Counted from the stretch's first letter, positions 1 to 6,303 are shown. The stretch is 10,095 bases of DNA from Collinsella sp. (GCA_031295725.1 JAUMNV010000069.1:1-10095), one strand, 5' to 3'. Notes: generated by a model not told the origin, from the letters alone. Translations and numbers: made by a program.

Positions 1-666
1 GCGGTCGAAATGCGCCTGCATACGGACGTCGAGCGAGTCCAGTCCCCGCTCCAGCACACCGGCCTCGTCAGCAGTCAATTCAAACTTGGCCAAGCCACAG
101 CCCTCAAGCAGGGCATGCGCGCACTCGGCCGCGGCATCCACACGATGGCGCTTGAGCTGCGAGCGCGCGACCGATACGGCAACCAACTTGCGCGGAGCAT
201 CACCGGCGCATACGCGATCGAGCGCCTCGAGCGACAGCGCAGAACCCAGCCGCAGCGAATCGCAGCCAAAAGCTGACGCCACGGTGTTGTCCACAACCAG
301 CAGCGCATGGGCCTCACGCGCCGCCCGACCCAGCGCACGAAGATCAGGCACACGCAGACCAAACCCGCCGATGGAGTTGACGAGCCACCACAGGTGCGGA
401 CCCTCAGCGTCAAACGAGCCGGCAAAGCCACCGGACGCCGCAGCAAACGCCTCGACAGACGGCTCCCCCACCATCACAACATCGCAGCCGTCAAATCCGC
501 TCGCAAACGCATCGGCAAAGTCGTCCGCAAAGACCACCAGGCGGTCACCGGGACGCACAATCCCCAGCTGCGACAGCGCTGCTGGCACATGCGAGGCCAC
601 AAGCAACCGCGCCTCACGCGCGCCAGTCCTTGCAGCCCAGGCCTCTTCTAGCTGCTGTACGCCCAT
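1..666 (-). CDS. Cys/Met-metabolism-type (fold type I) PLP enzyme relative, partial at 3' end
   Basis: The frame is open without a stop from ATG 666 to the left edge (222 codons seen; the C-terminal part lies outside). An AGGGAGG ribosome site sits 7 nt before the ATG, which fixes the start. Residues 93-128 follow the pattern of cystathionine gamma-synthase/lyase proteins: a hydrophobic strand (LWWLVNSIGG), a helix rich in Ala/Arg, then LLVVDNT at 122-128, where Asp126 would contact the PLP pyridine nitrogen. Beyond this the match weakens. The usual S-x-T-K motif that carries the PLP lysine is not obvious; S165-V-A-R168 is the nearest pattern, with Arg in place of Lys. The enzyme may be inactive, may use another lysine (K160 or K172), or may be a distant paralogue. 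It lies downstream of the sucrose hydrolase gene but is separated from it by a terminator, so it is probably a separate transcription unit. Family assignment is by eye; the substrate is unknown. Confidence 0.6.
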   Translation of the reverse strand, partial: MGVQQLEEAWAARTGAREARLLVASHVPAALSQLGIVRPGDRLVVFADDFADAFASGFDGCDVVMVGEPSVEAFAAASGGFAGSFDAEGPHLWWLVNSIGGFGLRVPDLRALGRAAREAHALLVVDNTVASAFGCDSLRLGSALSLEALDRVCAGDAPRKLVAVSVARSQLKRHRVDAAAECAHALLEGCGLAKFELTADEAGVLERGLDSLDVRMQAHFDR

Positions 667-673
667 ACGGCAA

Positions 674-680
674 CCTCCCT
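674..680 (-). promoter_or_regulatory. Shine-Dalgarno site of the PLP-enzyme-like gene
   Basis: AGGGAGG on the minus strand, 7 nt before ATG 666. It is the strongest ribosome site in the left part of the window and supports the chosen start. Confidence 0.7.
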
Positions 681-684
681 TCAT

Positions 685-725
685 TAACAAAAACCCACGA
701 TGCGGATGTTTCCCGCATCGTGGGT
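685..725 (-). terminator. Rho-independent terminator after the sucrose hydrolase gene
   Basis: A perfect 13-bp stem (693-705 pairs with 713-725, arms ACCCACGATGCGG and its complement) has a 7-nt loop. On the minus strand it is followed directly by TTTTTGTT. It lies 37 bp past the hydrolase stop and just upstream of the next gene, so it should end the sucrose transcript before the PLP-enzyme-like gene. The A-tract/T-tract asymmetry supports only the minus direction. Confidence 0.88.
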
Positions 726-762
726 AACGGCTGCAGTATAGCGCCGATATGCGACGAATCGC

Positions 763-2304
763 CTAGATGATGAGCGTATGATAGGTCACGCTCGCACCCG
801 GGGCGTCAACGGTCACGCCATAGGCCTCGGGATAGATGCGCGTCGAGAACACGAGTGCGCCATCGTTCACAAACACCTCGACCGACGAGATATCGCCGAC
901 AATGCGCACGTTACGAACCTCGTCGACGGGCTCCCAACGCACGGTGCGACCGCAGCCGGCAGAAGCGCGACCCTCATCGGTAAATCGCATCTCAAAGCGC
1001 GAGGGCAGTTCGCCCTCGGCGGGCACAAACGCCAGCTTCAGCTCGCCATCAACAATCGCGGTAAACGCGCCGTCGACACCGTCGACAACAACGTCAAAGC
1101 AGGTATCGCCGGCAACCTCCAACGAGCCCTCCCCCACACGCGCCAAGGCATAATGGTGCTCAATCTCGTGCGCCGGCTGCTGCAGCACCACGCCGCCGGC
1201 ACCGACTGTAAGCTCACGCGGCACCGTCATGCAGTGCTGCCAGCCGCACGCCACGGTGGGGTCGTTGCCATAGGTCGACTCATCGGGCATGCCCATCCAG
1301 CCGATCAGAATGTGGCGACCGTCCTCGGTCGTGAACTCCTGCGGAGCATAGAAGTCAAAACCGGCGTCCCACAGACGGAACTCGCCCAGATCATAAGCGT
1401 CCTTGCCACCCGTAATGTTACCCGTAACGGGCATGTAGCCCGCTGCATACACATTGCCGCGGTCCCAACGGTCGCCCTCGAGCCCCTGGGGAGAGAAAGA
1501 CAGAAACCTTGCCGGCACGCCGCCATTCGCCTCAAGCTCCAGATACCCCGGGCACTCCCACATAAAGCCAAAGCGCTCGGGGGTAGACACGCGGCTCTCG
1601 AGCTCCCAACTCAGCATATCGGCCGAGCCATACACCAGGATCTCGCCCACATCGCGCCCGGCACCCTCGCCGTGCATGGCGCAAAATCGACTATCGACAT
1701 GCGGCCCATCCACGCGACGACGCGCGCCCAGCACCATGTGGTAACGCCCATTATCATCGCGCCACACCTTGGGATCGCGCACATGGCAGGTCAAATCCTC
1801 GGGATAATCCTCGGACGCCAGCACCACACGCTTTTGGCTGAACTCCCGACCGGCAAGGCCATCAACGCTCTCGACATAAACGGTATCGGCGCGGCGGCCG
1901 GTATTGACGTAGTCGTACGTGCCGTCTGCATCGGAGAGTTTAACGTTGCCTGTGTACAGTACGCGAATGCGGCCGTCCTCGGCAAGCGCGGAGCCCGAAT
2001 ACACGCCGTGGCAATCGAACGGCTCGTCGGGCAGCAGCGGAGCGCCAACATATTCCCAGTTCATAAGGTCGCGGCTTGTGGCATGGCCCCACATCTTTAC
2101 GCCACCGTTCACATCAAACGGGGCATACTGGAAGTACGCGTGAAACACGCCACCCACCTGGCAGAGACCGTTGGGGTCGTTGAGCCAACCCGCCGGCGGC
2201 ATAATATGGAAGTGCTGGCCATACGCGCCATGACCGCACTCAGAGGCGGCGGTGCCAACAGCGGCAACCAGCTTTGCAAGGTCGCGGCCAAGTGCATTAG
2301 ACAT
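763..2304 (-). CDS. sacA: Sucrose-6-phosphate hydrolase / beta-fructofuranosidase, GH32
   Basis: This 513-residue cytoplasmic glycoside hydrolase splits sucrose-6-phosphate, delivered by the PTS, into glucose-6-phosphate and fructose. The GH32 signatures are complete. W40-L-N-D-P-N-G46 carries the nucleophile Asp43. R175-D-P177 carries the transition-state stabiliser Asp176. W248-E-C-P-G252 carries the acid/base Glu249. The five-bladed propeller is followed by the C-terminal beta-sandwich, recognisable from SVEVFVNDG near residue 475. There is no signal peptide, which fits an intracellular enzyme. Length is slightly above the usual 480-500. The start at 2304 has TAGGAC about 6 nt upstream. 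The gene follows the PTS permease by 106 nt in the same direction and is expected to share its transcript and LacI-type control. A role on free sucrose or short fructans cannot be excluded. The names scrB and sacA are both used for this enzyme. Confidence 0.93.
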   Translation of the reverse strand: MSNALGRDLAKLVAAVGTAASECGHGAYGQHFHIMPPAGWLNDPNGLCQVGGVFHAYFQYAPFDVNGGVKMWGHATSRDLMNWEYVGAPLLPDEPFDCHGVYSGSALAEDGRIRVLYTGNVKLSDADGTYDYVNTGRRADTVYVESVDGLAGREFSQKRVVLASEDYPEDLTCHVRDPKVWRDDNGRYHMVLGARRRVDGPHVDSRFCAMHGEGAGRDVGEILVYGSADMLSWELESRVSTPERFGFMWECPGYLELEANGGVPARFLSFSPQGLEGDRWDRGNVYAAGYMPVTGNITGGKDAYDLGEFRLWDAGFDFYAPQEFTTEDGRHILIGWMGMPDESTYGNDPTVACGWQHCMTVPRELTVGAGGVVLQQPAHEIEHHYALARVGEGSLEVAGDTCFDVVVDGVDGAFTAIVDGELKLAFVPAEGELPSRFEMRFTDEGRASAGCGRTVRWEPVDEVRNVRIVGDISSVEVFVNDGALVFSTRIYPEAYGVTVDAPGASVTYHTLII

Positions 2305-2365
2305 ATCAAAGTCCTAACGGATCGAAAGTAACAAGGCGCCAGAGATCGACACCAGATACGGGAAA

Positions 2366-2392
2366 CGCCCGCGAGCATACAACCCGCGGGCG
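2366..2392 (-). terminator. Intercistronic GC-rich hairpin between permease and hydrolase genes (weak terminator or processing stem)
   Basis: The 8-bp arms CGCCCGCG (2366-2373) and CGCGGGCG (2385-2392) enclose an 11-nt loop. On the minus strand the stem is followed only by TTTCC, so full termination is unlikely. It lies in the 106-nt gap between the two sucrose genes and may attenuate the downstream gene or stabilise the upstream mRNA. Confidence 0.4.
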
Positions 2393-2410
2393 CCCCTCAA
2401 TCAAAAGCTC

Positions 2411-3811
2411 TTAGGCCTGCTCGGAAGCCTTGGGCTCGTCCTTGTACAGGACAAACGAGACGGCAAAGGAAACCAGCGCGGCGACCGCAAACATGATCGC
2501 GTACTGCACGGGCTGGGCCAGGCACAGCAGGATACCGAAGATGCCGGTAACGCCGGTGCCGGAAGCAGCAAGCGAGGTGAGTGCGCAGACCAGGGCACCG
2601 CAACCGCCGCCGATGCAGCCGGCGATGATGGGCTTAAAGAAGCGCAGGTTCACACCAAAGATGGCAGGCTCGGTAATACCCATGAAGGCGGACAGAGCCG
2701 AAGGAAGCGCCAGGCCCTTGATCTTGGCATCGCGGGTCTTAAAGGCAACGGCGAGAGCGGCGCCACCCTGGGCGATGTTGGCGGCACTGGCGATGGGCAG
2801 CCAATAGGTCACACCGTACTGGGCAAGCTGACCCAGGTCGATGGCGGTGTACATCTGGTGGATACCGGTAACGACCGTGGGGGCATAGAACAGGCCGACG
2901 ATAAAGGAACCGATGCCGAAGGGCAGGGTCAGCAGGGCCTGGATCAGACCGAGGATGGCGTTCTCGGCCCAGACAAAGATGGGGCCGACGGCAACGAGCG
3001 TCACGAGCACGGTCACGAACACCGAGACGAGCGGAGTCACAAAGAGGTCGAACATCTCGGGAACGATCTTGTGCAGGCGCTTCTCGAGGAAGGCCAGAAT
3101 GGCGCAGGCGATAACGATGGGGATCACATGGCCCTGATAGCCGACCCACTCAAAGCTGTACACACCGGGAATAACAGTAACCATGGTCTGAACGCCCTCG
3201 GAAGCAACCGTGTAAGCGCTCTGCAGCGAGGAGTTGATGAATGCACCACCGACGACAGCGCCCAGATACGGGTTGGCGCCAAAGGCCTTAGCGGCGGAGT
3301 AACCGATCAGGATCTGCAGAATGCCAAAGGACGTGCCCGAGACCAAGTCGGCGATCTTGTAGATAAAGTTATTGGTGTCGAGCGCGATAAAGCCGTTGGA
3401 GGCCATAAAGTTGAGGGCGCTCATAATGCCCAGCAGCAGGCCCGAAGCCACGATGGCGGGGATGATGGGGACAAAGACGTCGCCGAGCACCTTAATGGCG
3501 CGCATAAAGATGTTCTGCTGCTGTGCCGCGGCCTCCTTGACCTCGGCCTTGGTGGCAGCCTCGACGCCACTGAGCGCGATGAACTCCTCGTAGACCTTGT
3601 TGACGGTACCGGTGCCAAAAATAATCTGGAGCTGGCCCTGAGCCTCAAAGACGCCCTTGGCGCCATCGACATTCTCGATGGCTTCCTTGTTAACCTTGGA
3701 ATTATCGGCAATCACCAGGCGCAGACGCGTGGCGCAGTGTGCGGCCGAAACAACGTTGTCGGCGCCACCGATGTTGTCGAGCACCTCTTGGGCTGATTTG
3801 CGGTAGTCCAT
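2411..3811 (-). CDS. scrA: PTS sucrose-type transporter subunit EIIBC
   Basis: This 466-residue membrane permease imports and phosphorylates sucrose. The N-terminal EIIB domain (about 1-85) has the phospho-cysteine Cys26 in AAHCATRLRL. A linker rich in Ala and Gln (about 86-100) leads into an EIIC domain (about 103-456) with many hydrophobic segments, YQGHVIPIVI at 225-234, GIHQMYTAI at 317-325 and the sucrose/beta-glucoside PTS motif GITEPAIFG at 378-386. No EIIA domain follows, so phosphate must come from an EIIA encoded elsewhere, as is common for ScrA proteins. I place the start at ATG 3811, because GGAGG and GGGAAG lie just before it and the EIIB domain begins there. An in-frame ATG at 3838 would add nine residues but has no ribosome site. 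The hydrolase gene lies downstream and two LacI-type operators upstream. Sucrose specificity is inferred from motifs and the hydrolase neighbour. Confidence 0.9.
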   Translation of the reverse strand: MDYRKSAQEVLDNIGGADNVVSAAHCATRLRLVIADNSKVNKEAIENVDGAKGVFEAQGQLQIIFGTGTVNKVYEEFIALSGVEAATKAEVKEAAAQQQNIFMRAIKVLGDVFVPIIPAIVASGLLLGIMSALNFMASNGFIALDTNNFIYKIADLVSGTSFGILQILIGYSAAKAFGANPYLGAVVGGAFINSSLQSAYTVASEGVQTMVTVIPGVYSFEWVGYQGHVIPIVIACAILAFLEKRLHKIVPEMFDLFVTPLVSVFVTVLVTLVAVGPIFVWAENAILGLIQALLTLPFGIGSFIVGLFYAPTVVTGIHQMYTAIDLGQLAQYGVTYWLPIASAANIAQGGAALAVAFKTRDAKIKGLALPSALSAFMGITEPAIFGVNLRFFKPIIAGCIGGGCGALVCALTSLAASGTGVTGIFGILLCLAQPVQYAIMFAVAALVSFAVSFVLYKDEPKASEQA

Positions 3812-3867
3812 GACTTCCCTTTCCTCCAACGGGCGCATTTACACCCGGCCATCTTTGACACTTACAC

Positions 3868-3881
3868 TGTAATCGTTTTCA
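3868..3881. promoter_or_regulatory. LacI-family operator 1 upstream of the sucrose permease gene
   Basis: Minus-strand sequence TGAAAACGATTACA is a near-palindrome with a central CG that fits the LacI/CcpA-family consensus TGWNANCGNTNWCA at every fixed position. It is the copy nearest to the permease gene, about 57 bp from its start. It is identical to the copy at 3894-3907, with a 26-bp period. Confidence 0.8.
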
Positions 3882-3893
3882 GTTTCATATGTC

Positions 3894-3907
3894 TGTAATC
3901 GTTTTCA
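3894..3907. promoter_or_regulatory. LacI-family operator 2 upstream of the sucrose permease gene
   Basis: This is an exact second copy of TGAAAACGATTACA (minus strand), part of a 15-bp direct repeat at 3867-3881 and 3893-3907. The 26-bp period (about 2.5 helical turns) puts the two sites on nearly opposite faces of the helix. Both sites lie between the repressor and the permease genes. A clean -35/-10 pair for the permease is not evident, so the exact promoter is unassigned. Confidence 0.8.
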
Positions 3908-3947
3908 TATAGCGGTAAACGGTAGAAATTAGCCGGTGAATGGTAGT

Positions 3948-3972
3948 TTTGAGGCGAAACAGGGGCCTCAAA
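3948..3972 (-). other. Hairpin downstream of the LacI-family repressor gene
   Basis: The 8-bp perfect arms TTTGAGGC (3948-3955) and GCCTCAAA (3965-3972) have a 9-nt loop and lie 22 bp past the repressor stop codon. No T-tract follows on the minus strand, so it is a poor intrinsic terminator. It could mark the 3' end of the repressor mRNA or only reduce read-through into the permease promoter. Confidence 0.4.
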
Positions 3973-3994
3973 GGCAGGCAGACATGCCCAAAGC

Positions 3995-4975
3995 CTAGAC
4001 ATTCATAAGCTGATGGCCGAGCTTGAGCGTCTTGAGACCGCGCTCCCCCTCCACGCCATCGAGCGTGTTGAGCAACATATTGGTCGCCTCGACGCCGCTG
4101 GTCAGGTAGCCGTAATGCACGGTAGGAATGCCGCCCGTCAGCGCGCGCAAAAACGCGTTGTCGCCAAAACCGCTCACGCGACGCACGCCCTCGCCCATGC
4201 CGCGCGCCTCGTCAAAAGCGCGCAGGGCGCCGGCCGCCATAGTGTCGGTCGCGCACGCGATAAACGAAACATCGGGATCGACGGAGAGCAGTTCGCGCGC
4301 AGCGCGATAGCCCGAGTCGAGCGTAAATGACCCCTGGCGAATCTGGCTCGGATCAAGCACCGCGCCCGCGGCGCGCAAGCCGGCCTCAAAACCGCGACGA
4401 CGGTCGAAACCGGCCGCGCGGTCCTCATCCGTAACTCCGATGTAGGCAATCTTGCCATCCACGCGACCCGCAAGCGCATGGCCCAGCTCAAAGGCGGCCT
4501 CGTAATCGTCGTGATACACGCACGCCGCGCCCTCGACATGTTGGCCGATCAGCACAATGGGCACGCGGCACGACTCAATCGCCCGACGGTGCTCGTCGGT
4601 AATCATGGTTGCCACCAGCACAATGCCATCAACCGGGTGGTTTTGGAATAAATCGAGGTACTCGAGCTCGCGATCGGCCGCGTTGTCGGTATTGGCAAGG
4701 AGCATCTGGTAGCCACGACGACCGAGCACCTGGCCAATACCGGCGGTAATGCGGCTCACAGATTCCGAGTTGATCTTAGGCACGATAACGCCGATGAGCT
4801 TAGTGGAGCCGGTGCGCAGCGCGCGAGCCTGGCTGGATCGCACGTATCCGGTCAGCTCAATCGCCTGCTTAATGCGCTCGGCTTTGTCCGCCGAGATATA
4901 TCCACCGTTGAGGTAGCGCGAGACGGCGGCGCTCGAAACGCCGGCCAGCTCGGCCACATCTTTCATCTTTACCAC
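3995..4975 (-). CDS. scrR: LacI-family sucrose operon repressor (ScrR-like)
   Basis: This 326-residue cytoplasmic DNA-binding regulator most likely senses a sucrose-derived sugar and represses the adjacent PTS/hydrolase genes and itself. The helix-turn-helix spans residues 4-25 (MKDVAELAGVSSAAVSRYLN), the hinge helix lies around 47-58, and a periplasmic-binding-protein-like domain follows with ATDTMAAGALRAF and YGYLTSGVEATNMLL in the C-terminal part. I choose GTG 4975 as start. AGGGG lies 5 nt before it, and it gives the family's usual beginning, two residues ahead of the MKDVAELAGVS helix. Longer in-frame starts at ATG 5059, 5008 and 4990 are possible, but the two upstream ones would translate through the operator at 4991-5004. 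Effector identity is inferred from the neighbours. Confidence 0.88.
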   Translation of the reverse strand: MVKMKDVAELAGVSSAAVSRYLNGGYISADKAERIKQAIELTGYVRSSQARALRTGSTKLIGVIVPKINSESVSRITAGIGQVLGRRGYQMLLANTDNAADRELEYLDLFQNHPVDGIVLVATMITDEHRRAIESCRVPIVLIGQHVEGAACVYHDDYEAAFELGHALAGRVDGKIAYIGVTDEDRAAGFDRRRGFEAGLRAAGAVLDPSQIRQGSFTLDSGYRAARELLSVDPDVSFIACATDTMAAGALRAFDEARGMGEGVRRVSGFGDNAFLRALTGGIPTVHYGYLTSGVEATNMLLNTLDGVEGERGLKTLKLGHQLMNV

Positions 4976-4990
4976 GAGCACCCCTGTCAT

Positions 4991-5004
4991 TGAAATCGCT
5001 TTCA
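4991..5004. promoter_or_regulatory. LacI-family operator 3, over the repressor's own start site
   Basis: Minus-strand TGAAAGCGATTTCA differs at two positions from the two permease operators and fits the same TGWNANCGNTNWCA pattern. It begins 2 nt past a candidate -10, so it would cover the transcription start and allow autorepression. Confidence 0.75.
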
Positions 5005-5006
5005 CC

Positions 5007-5037
5007 ATAATACCCGCGAACGCGCTCAATGAATCAA
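5007..5037 (-). promoter_or_regulatory. Candidate sigma-70-type promoter of the repressor gene
   Basis: On the minus strand, TTGATT (5032-5037) and TATTAT (5007-5012) are separated by 19 nt. The -10 matches 5 of 6 consensus bases; the spacing is slightly long. The predicted start near 5000 falls in operator 3 and leaves a leader of about 25 nt before the GTG start. Confidence 0.45.
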
Positions 5038-5061
5038 CTCGCCCATCCAGGTCGAGCATAC

Positions 5062-5175
5062 GCCAGCGAGCGGGCAGCTGCCGAGGCGAGGTGCCGCGAA
5101 AGAGGAACGACGCGTACTTTATGTACGCGAGCGACGGTTTGAACGGCAGATCGCCCGGCAGATGCCCGCGCAGCG
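5062..5175. repeat. Long imperfect inverted repeat, REP/BIME-like or structured RNA
   Basis: Outer arms at 5070-5096 and 5144-5169 are complementary over most of their length, with a small bulge; both read GCGGGCA, then CTGCCG, then TGCCG when the right arm is reverse complemented. They enclose a perfect 7-bp inner stem, CGCGTAC (5111-5117) with GTACGCG (5123-5129), and a TTTAT loop. Together they can form one rod of about 100 nt. It lies between the repressor gene and a membrane-protein remnant, with no convincing reading frame. It could be a dispersed palindromic repeat, a small RNA or a boundary element; only a genome-wide search could tell. Confidence 0.55.
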
Positions 5176-5185
5176 TCGAGCGGTC

Positions 5186-5205
5186 CGGCGTTTGTTAAAA
5201 CGCCG
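5186..5205. other. Small hairpin just past the DUF4956-like remnant
   Basis: Perfect 8-bp arms CGGCGTTT and AAACGCCG have a 4-nt loop and begin 8 bp after the stop codon at 5214. On the minus strand no T-run follows, so this is at most a weak terminator or mRNA 3'-end stabiliser for the gene above it. Confidence 0.4.
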
Positions 5206-5213
5206 TAACATAG

Positions 5214-5591
5214 TTACCCGTGATATTCGCCGTTGTACTGGATGAGCGTCAGGTCCTCCACGCCGTCGAGCGCGCGAATCGCGTCGGCATAGGGCATATC
5301 CACACCGTCCGAGAACACCTCGGCGGCCATCTCCACCTTGTCACCGCGCATGGTCTTGGACTTCACCGTAAACTTAGTACGCCCAAATGCACGCACGATA
5401 TCGTCGCCGGTGGTCTGGCCCGTGTAGTGAATGACCATCATGTACACGCGCGCCTTGTCCTGATGGCTCGCAAAGCCGGCGATCATCACCACGATCACCA
5501 CCGCCGTGAGCGCCACGAGCGCATACATGCCGGCGCCGGCCGTAATGCCCGTGGTAATGGCCCAAACGCGCAGTATCACCGAGCTGCTCAA
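5214..5591 (-). pseudogene. Truncated DUF4956-like membrane protein gene (3' part only)
   Basis: The open frame encodes up to 125 residues: a short hydrophobic Gly-rich stretch (about 11-22), a clear transmembrane segment (about 23-40, YALVALTAVVIVVMIAGF), and a soluble C-terminal domain of about 85 residues. The pattern fits the second half of DUF4956 proteins, which are normally about 200-230 residues with several membrane segments before this one. The N-terminal half is missing. The only start codon is TTG at 5591, with no ribosome site, and right there composition turns AT-rich and another gene fragment (PHP domain) begins in a different frame. I infer that the 5' part was lost when accessory DNA was joined here. 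DUF4956 proteins often neighbour CotH and polyphosphate-polymerase-type genes; none is visible. Family call is by eye. Confidence 0.55.
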
Positions 5592-6075
5592 TATTACGAT
5601 GCGTTAATGTCCATGATTGATTGAAATCAGGGGCGCATTGCAACTTTTGGAGGAAGTTTTCCTCGATTTCCTCAGGATTAACCTCATCTGAAAACAAGAC
5701 ATGATAGCCAATTGGATCGCAATTGTCTTCCCTATGAACAAACTGATTCAATCGGAACTCGATATTAGGAAAAACGAGCATCTGCCCAATTCTTTCGCGA
5801 GCGCCATCATCTGGGAACAGCTCCGCCATTTTAGTTGGGTTATTCAGATAGTTATTGTGAATGCGTTTGTAACCATCAATTGAGAAATAGTCAGTGATAC
5901 CTATTGCCCATATATCCTTTTCGATTGCTTTTGAGAAAAGCTACTGTACATATCTATCAAAGCCGGTGTCCGAATCACCACTGGCATTAATCCCAAACTG
6001 ATTGTTCAGAACCGAATAAGGAGTATGTACGTGGAAATCCCACTTCCTCCACTCAGAACCATAAACGCTATTCAT
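5583..6075 (-). pseudogene. 5' fragment of a PHP-domain (TrlF-like PHP-AAA ATPase) gene with in-frame TAG
   Basis: From ATG 6075, with GGGGAG 9 nt upstream, the frame reads a classic PHP start: W9-R-K-W-D-F-H-V-H-T18, with metal-ligand histidines H15 and H17. Codon 45 (5941-5943) is TAG, right after RYVQ. The frame then continues with strong family features: AIGITDYFSIDGYKRI, then FPNIEFRLNQF and HVLFSDEVNPEEIEENF. This pattern is typical of large proteins with an N-terminal PHP phosphoesterase domain and a C-terminal SMC/AAA-like ATPase, often found in accessory or defence islands. The coding signal stops near 5583, where it runs into the DUF4956-like remnant in another frame. The ATPase part is absent, so the gene is dead by both truncation and nonsense mutation. 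The PHP call is firm; the TrlF-like subgroup is from memory. Confidence 0.75.
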
Positions 6076-6254
6076 AGTAACCGCTCCCCGATAGCATCAA
6101 CAAAGACAACCTGATTCGAACTATTTTACTCTCAAGTCCTAATCAATAGATGTCGATAGACGCCGATGCAACGCCGGCCAAATCCGCTATATCAGCCAAC
6201 AGCAGAAACAGCACTCTAACAAATTACGCATCAAATCAATGAATCGCCGGGCAC
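6076..6254. other. AT-rich intergenic stretch between divergent accessory genes
   Basis: About 180 bp separates the PHP remnant (minus) from the promoter of the two-gene module (plus). It should hold the promoter of the PHP gene; on the minus strand a possible -10 (TAAAAT) lies in the expected region, but no convincing -35 goes with it. I see no reading frame, RNA gene or clear repeat here. Confidence 0.4.
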
Positions 6255-6283
6255 TTGCCAACTACATTTTCTAGACCTAGAAT
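6255..6283 (+). promoter_or_regulatory. Sigma-70-type promoter of the hypothetical/ImmA-IrrE module
   Basis: TTGCCA (6255-6260) and TAGAAT (6278-6283) each match 5 of 6 consensus bases and are exactly 17 bp apart. The start would fall near 6290, giving a 25-nt leader to ATG 6316. This is the clearest promoter in the window. Confidence 0.7.
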
Positions 6284-6303
6284 TAGGTTAAGAAAATGTA
6301 GTT
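6260..6303. promoter_or_regulatory. Nested palindrome covering the module promoter (probable operator)
   Basis: An outer perfect 13-bp inverted repeat, AACTACATTTTCT (6260-6272) and its complement (6291-6303), encloses an inner 5-bp repeat ACCTA/TAGGT (6275-6279 and 6284-6288) with a GAAT loop. The element spans the promoter spacer, -10 and start site, so a dimeric Xre-type protein bound here would block transcription. The Xre-ImmA/IrrE protein encoded downstream is the natural candidate. In RNA the right half alone remains, so a DNA role is more likely than an RNA hairpin. Confidence 0.65.

Noticed and set aside
86..727. Plus-strand frames of 213 and 114 codons across the PLP-enzyme-like gene
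   Set aside because: They are low-complexity Ser/Ala/Arg translations typical of a shadow frame, and one runs through the terminator stem. The minus-strand frame has a ribosome site and PLP-family motifs.
778..2331. Open frame of 517 codons on the plus strand opposite the sucrose hydrolase gene
   Set aside because: It is a mirror of the GC-rich codon pattern of the real gene; the minus-strand protein has complete GH32 motifs and the plus-strand translation has no family features.
2858..3796. Open frame of 312 codons on the plus strand opposite the PTS permease gene
   Set aside because: It has the Asp/Gly-rich composition expected from the antisense of a membrane protein, no ribosome site and no recognisable domain.
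3855..3860. Perfect TTGACA on the plus strand upstream of the sucrose permease
   Set aside because: No -10-like hexamer lies at 16-18 bp, and no plus-strand gene follows until 6316, so it is probably chance.
3867..3907. Direct repeat of 15 bp as the start of a CRISPR-like array
   Set aside because: There are only two units with an 11-bp gap, and each is a LacI-type operator; no array and no cas genes are present.
5374..5829. A 151-residue protein starting MAELFPDDGAR on the minus strand
   Set aside because: Its first part is the PHP gene after its internal stop; its end is an out-of-frame reading of the DUF4956-like remnant. It is a chimera of a scar, not a gene of its own.
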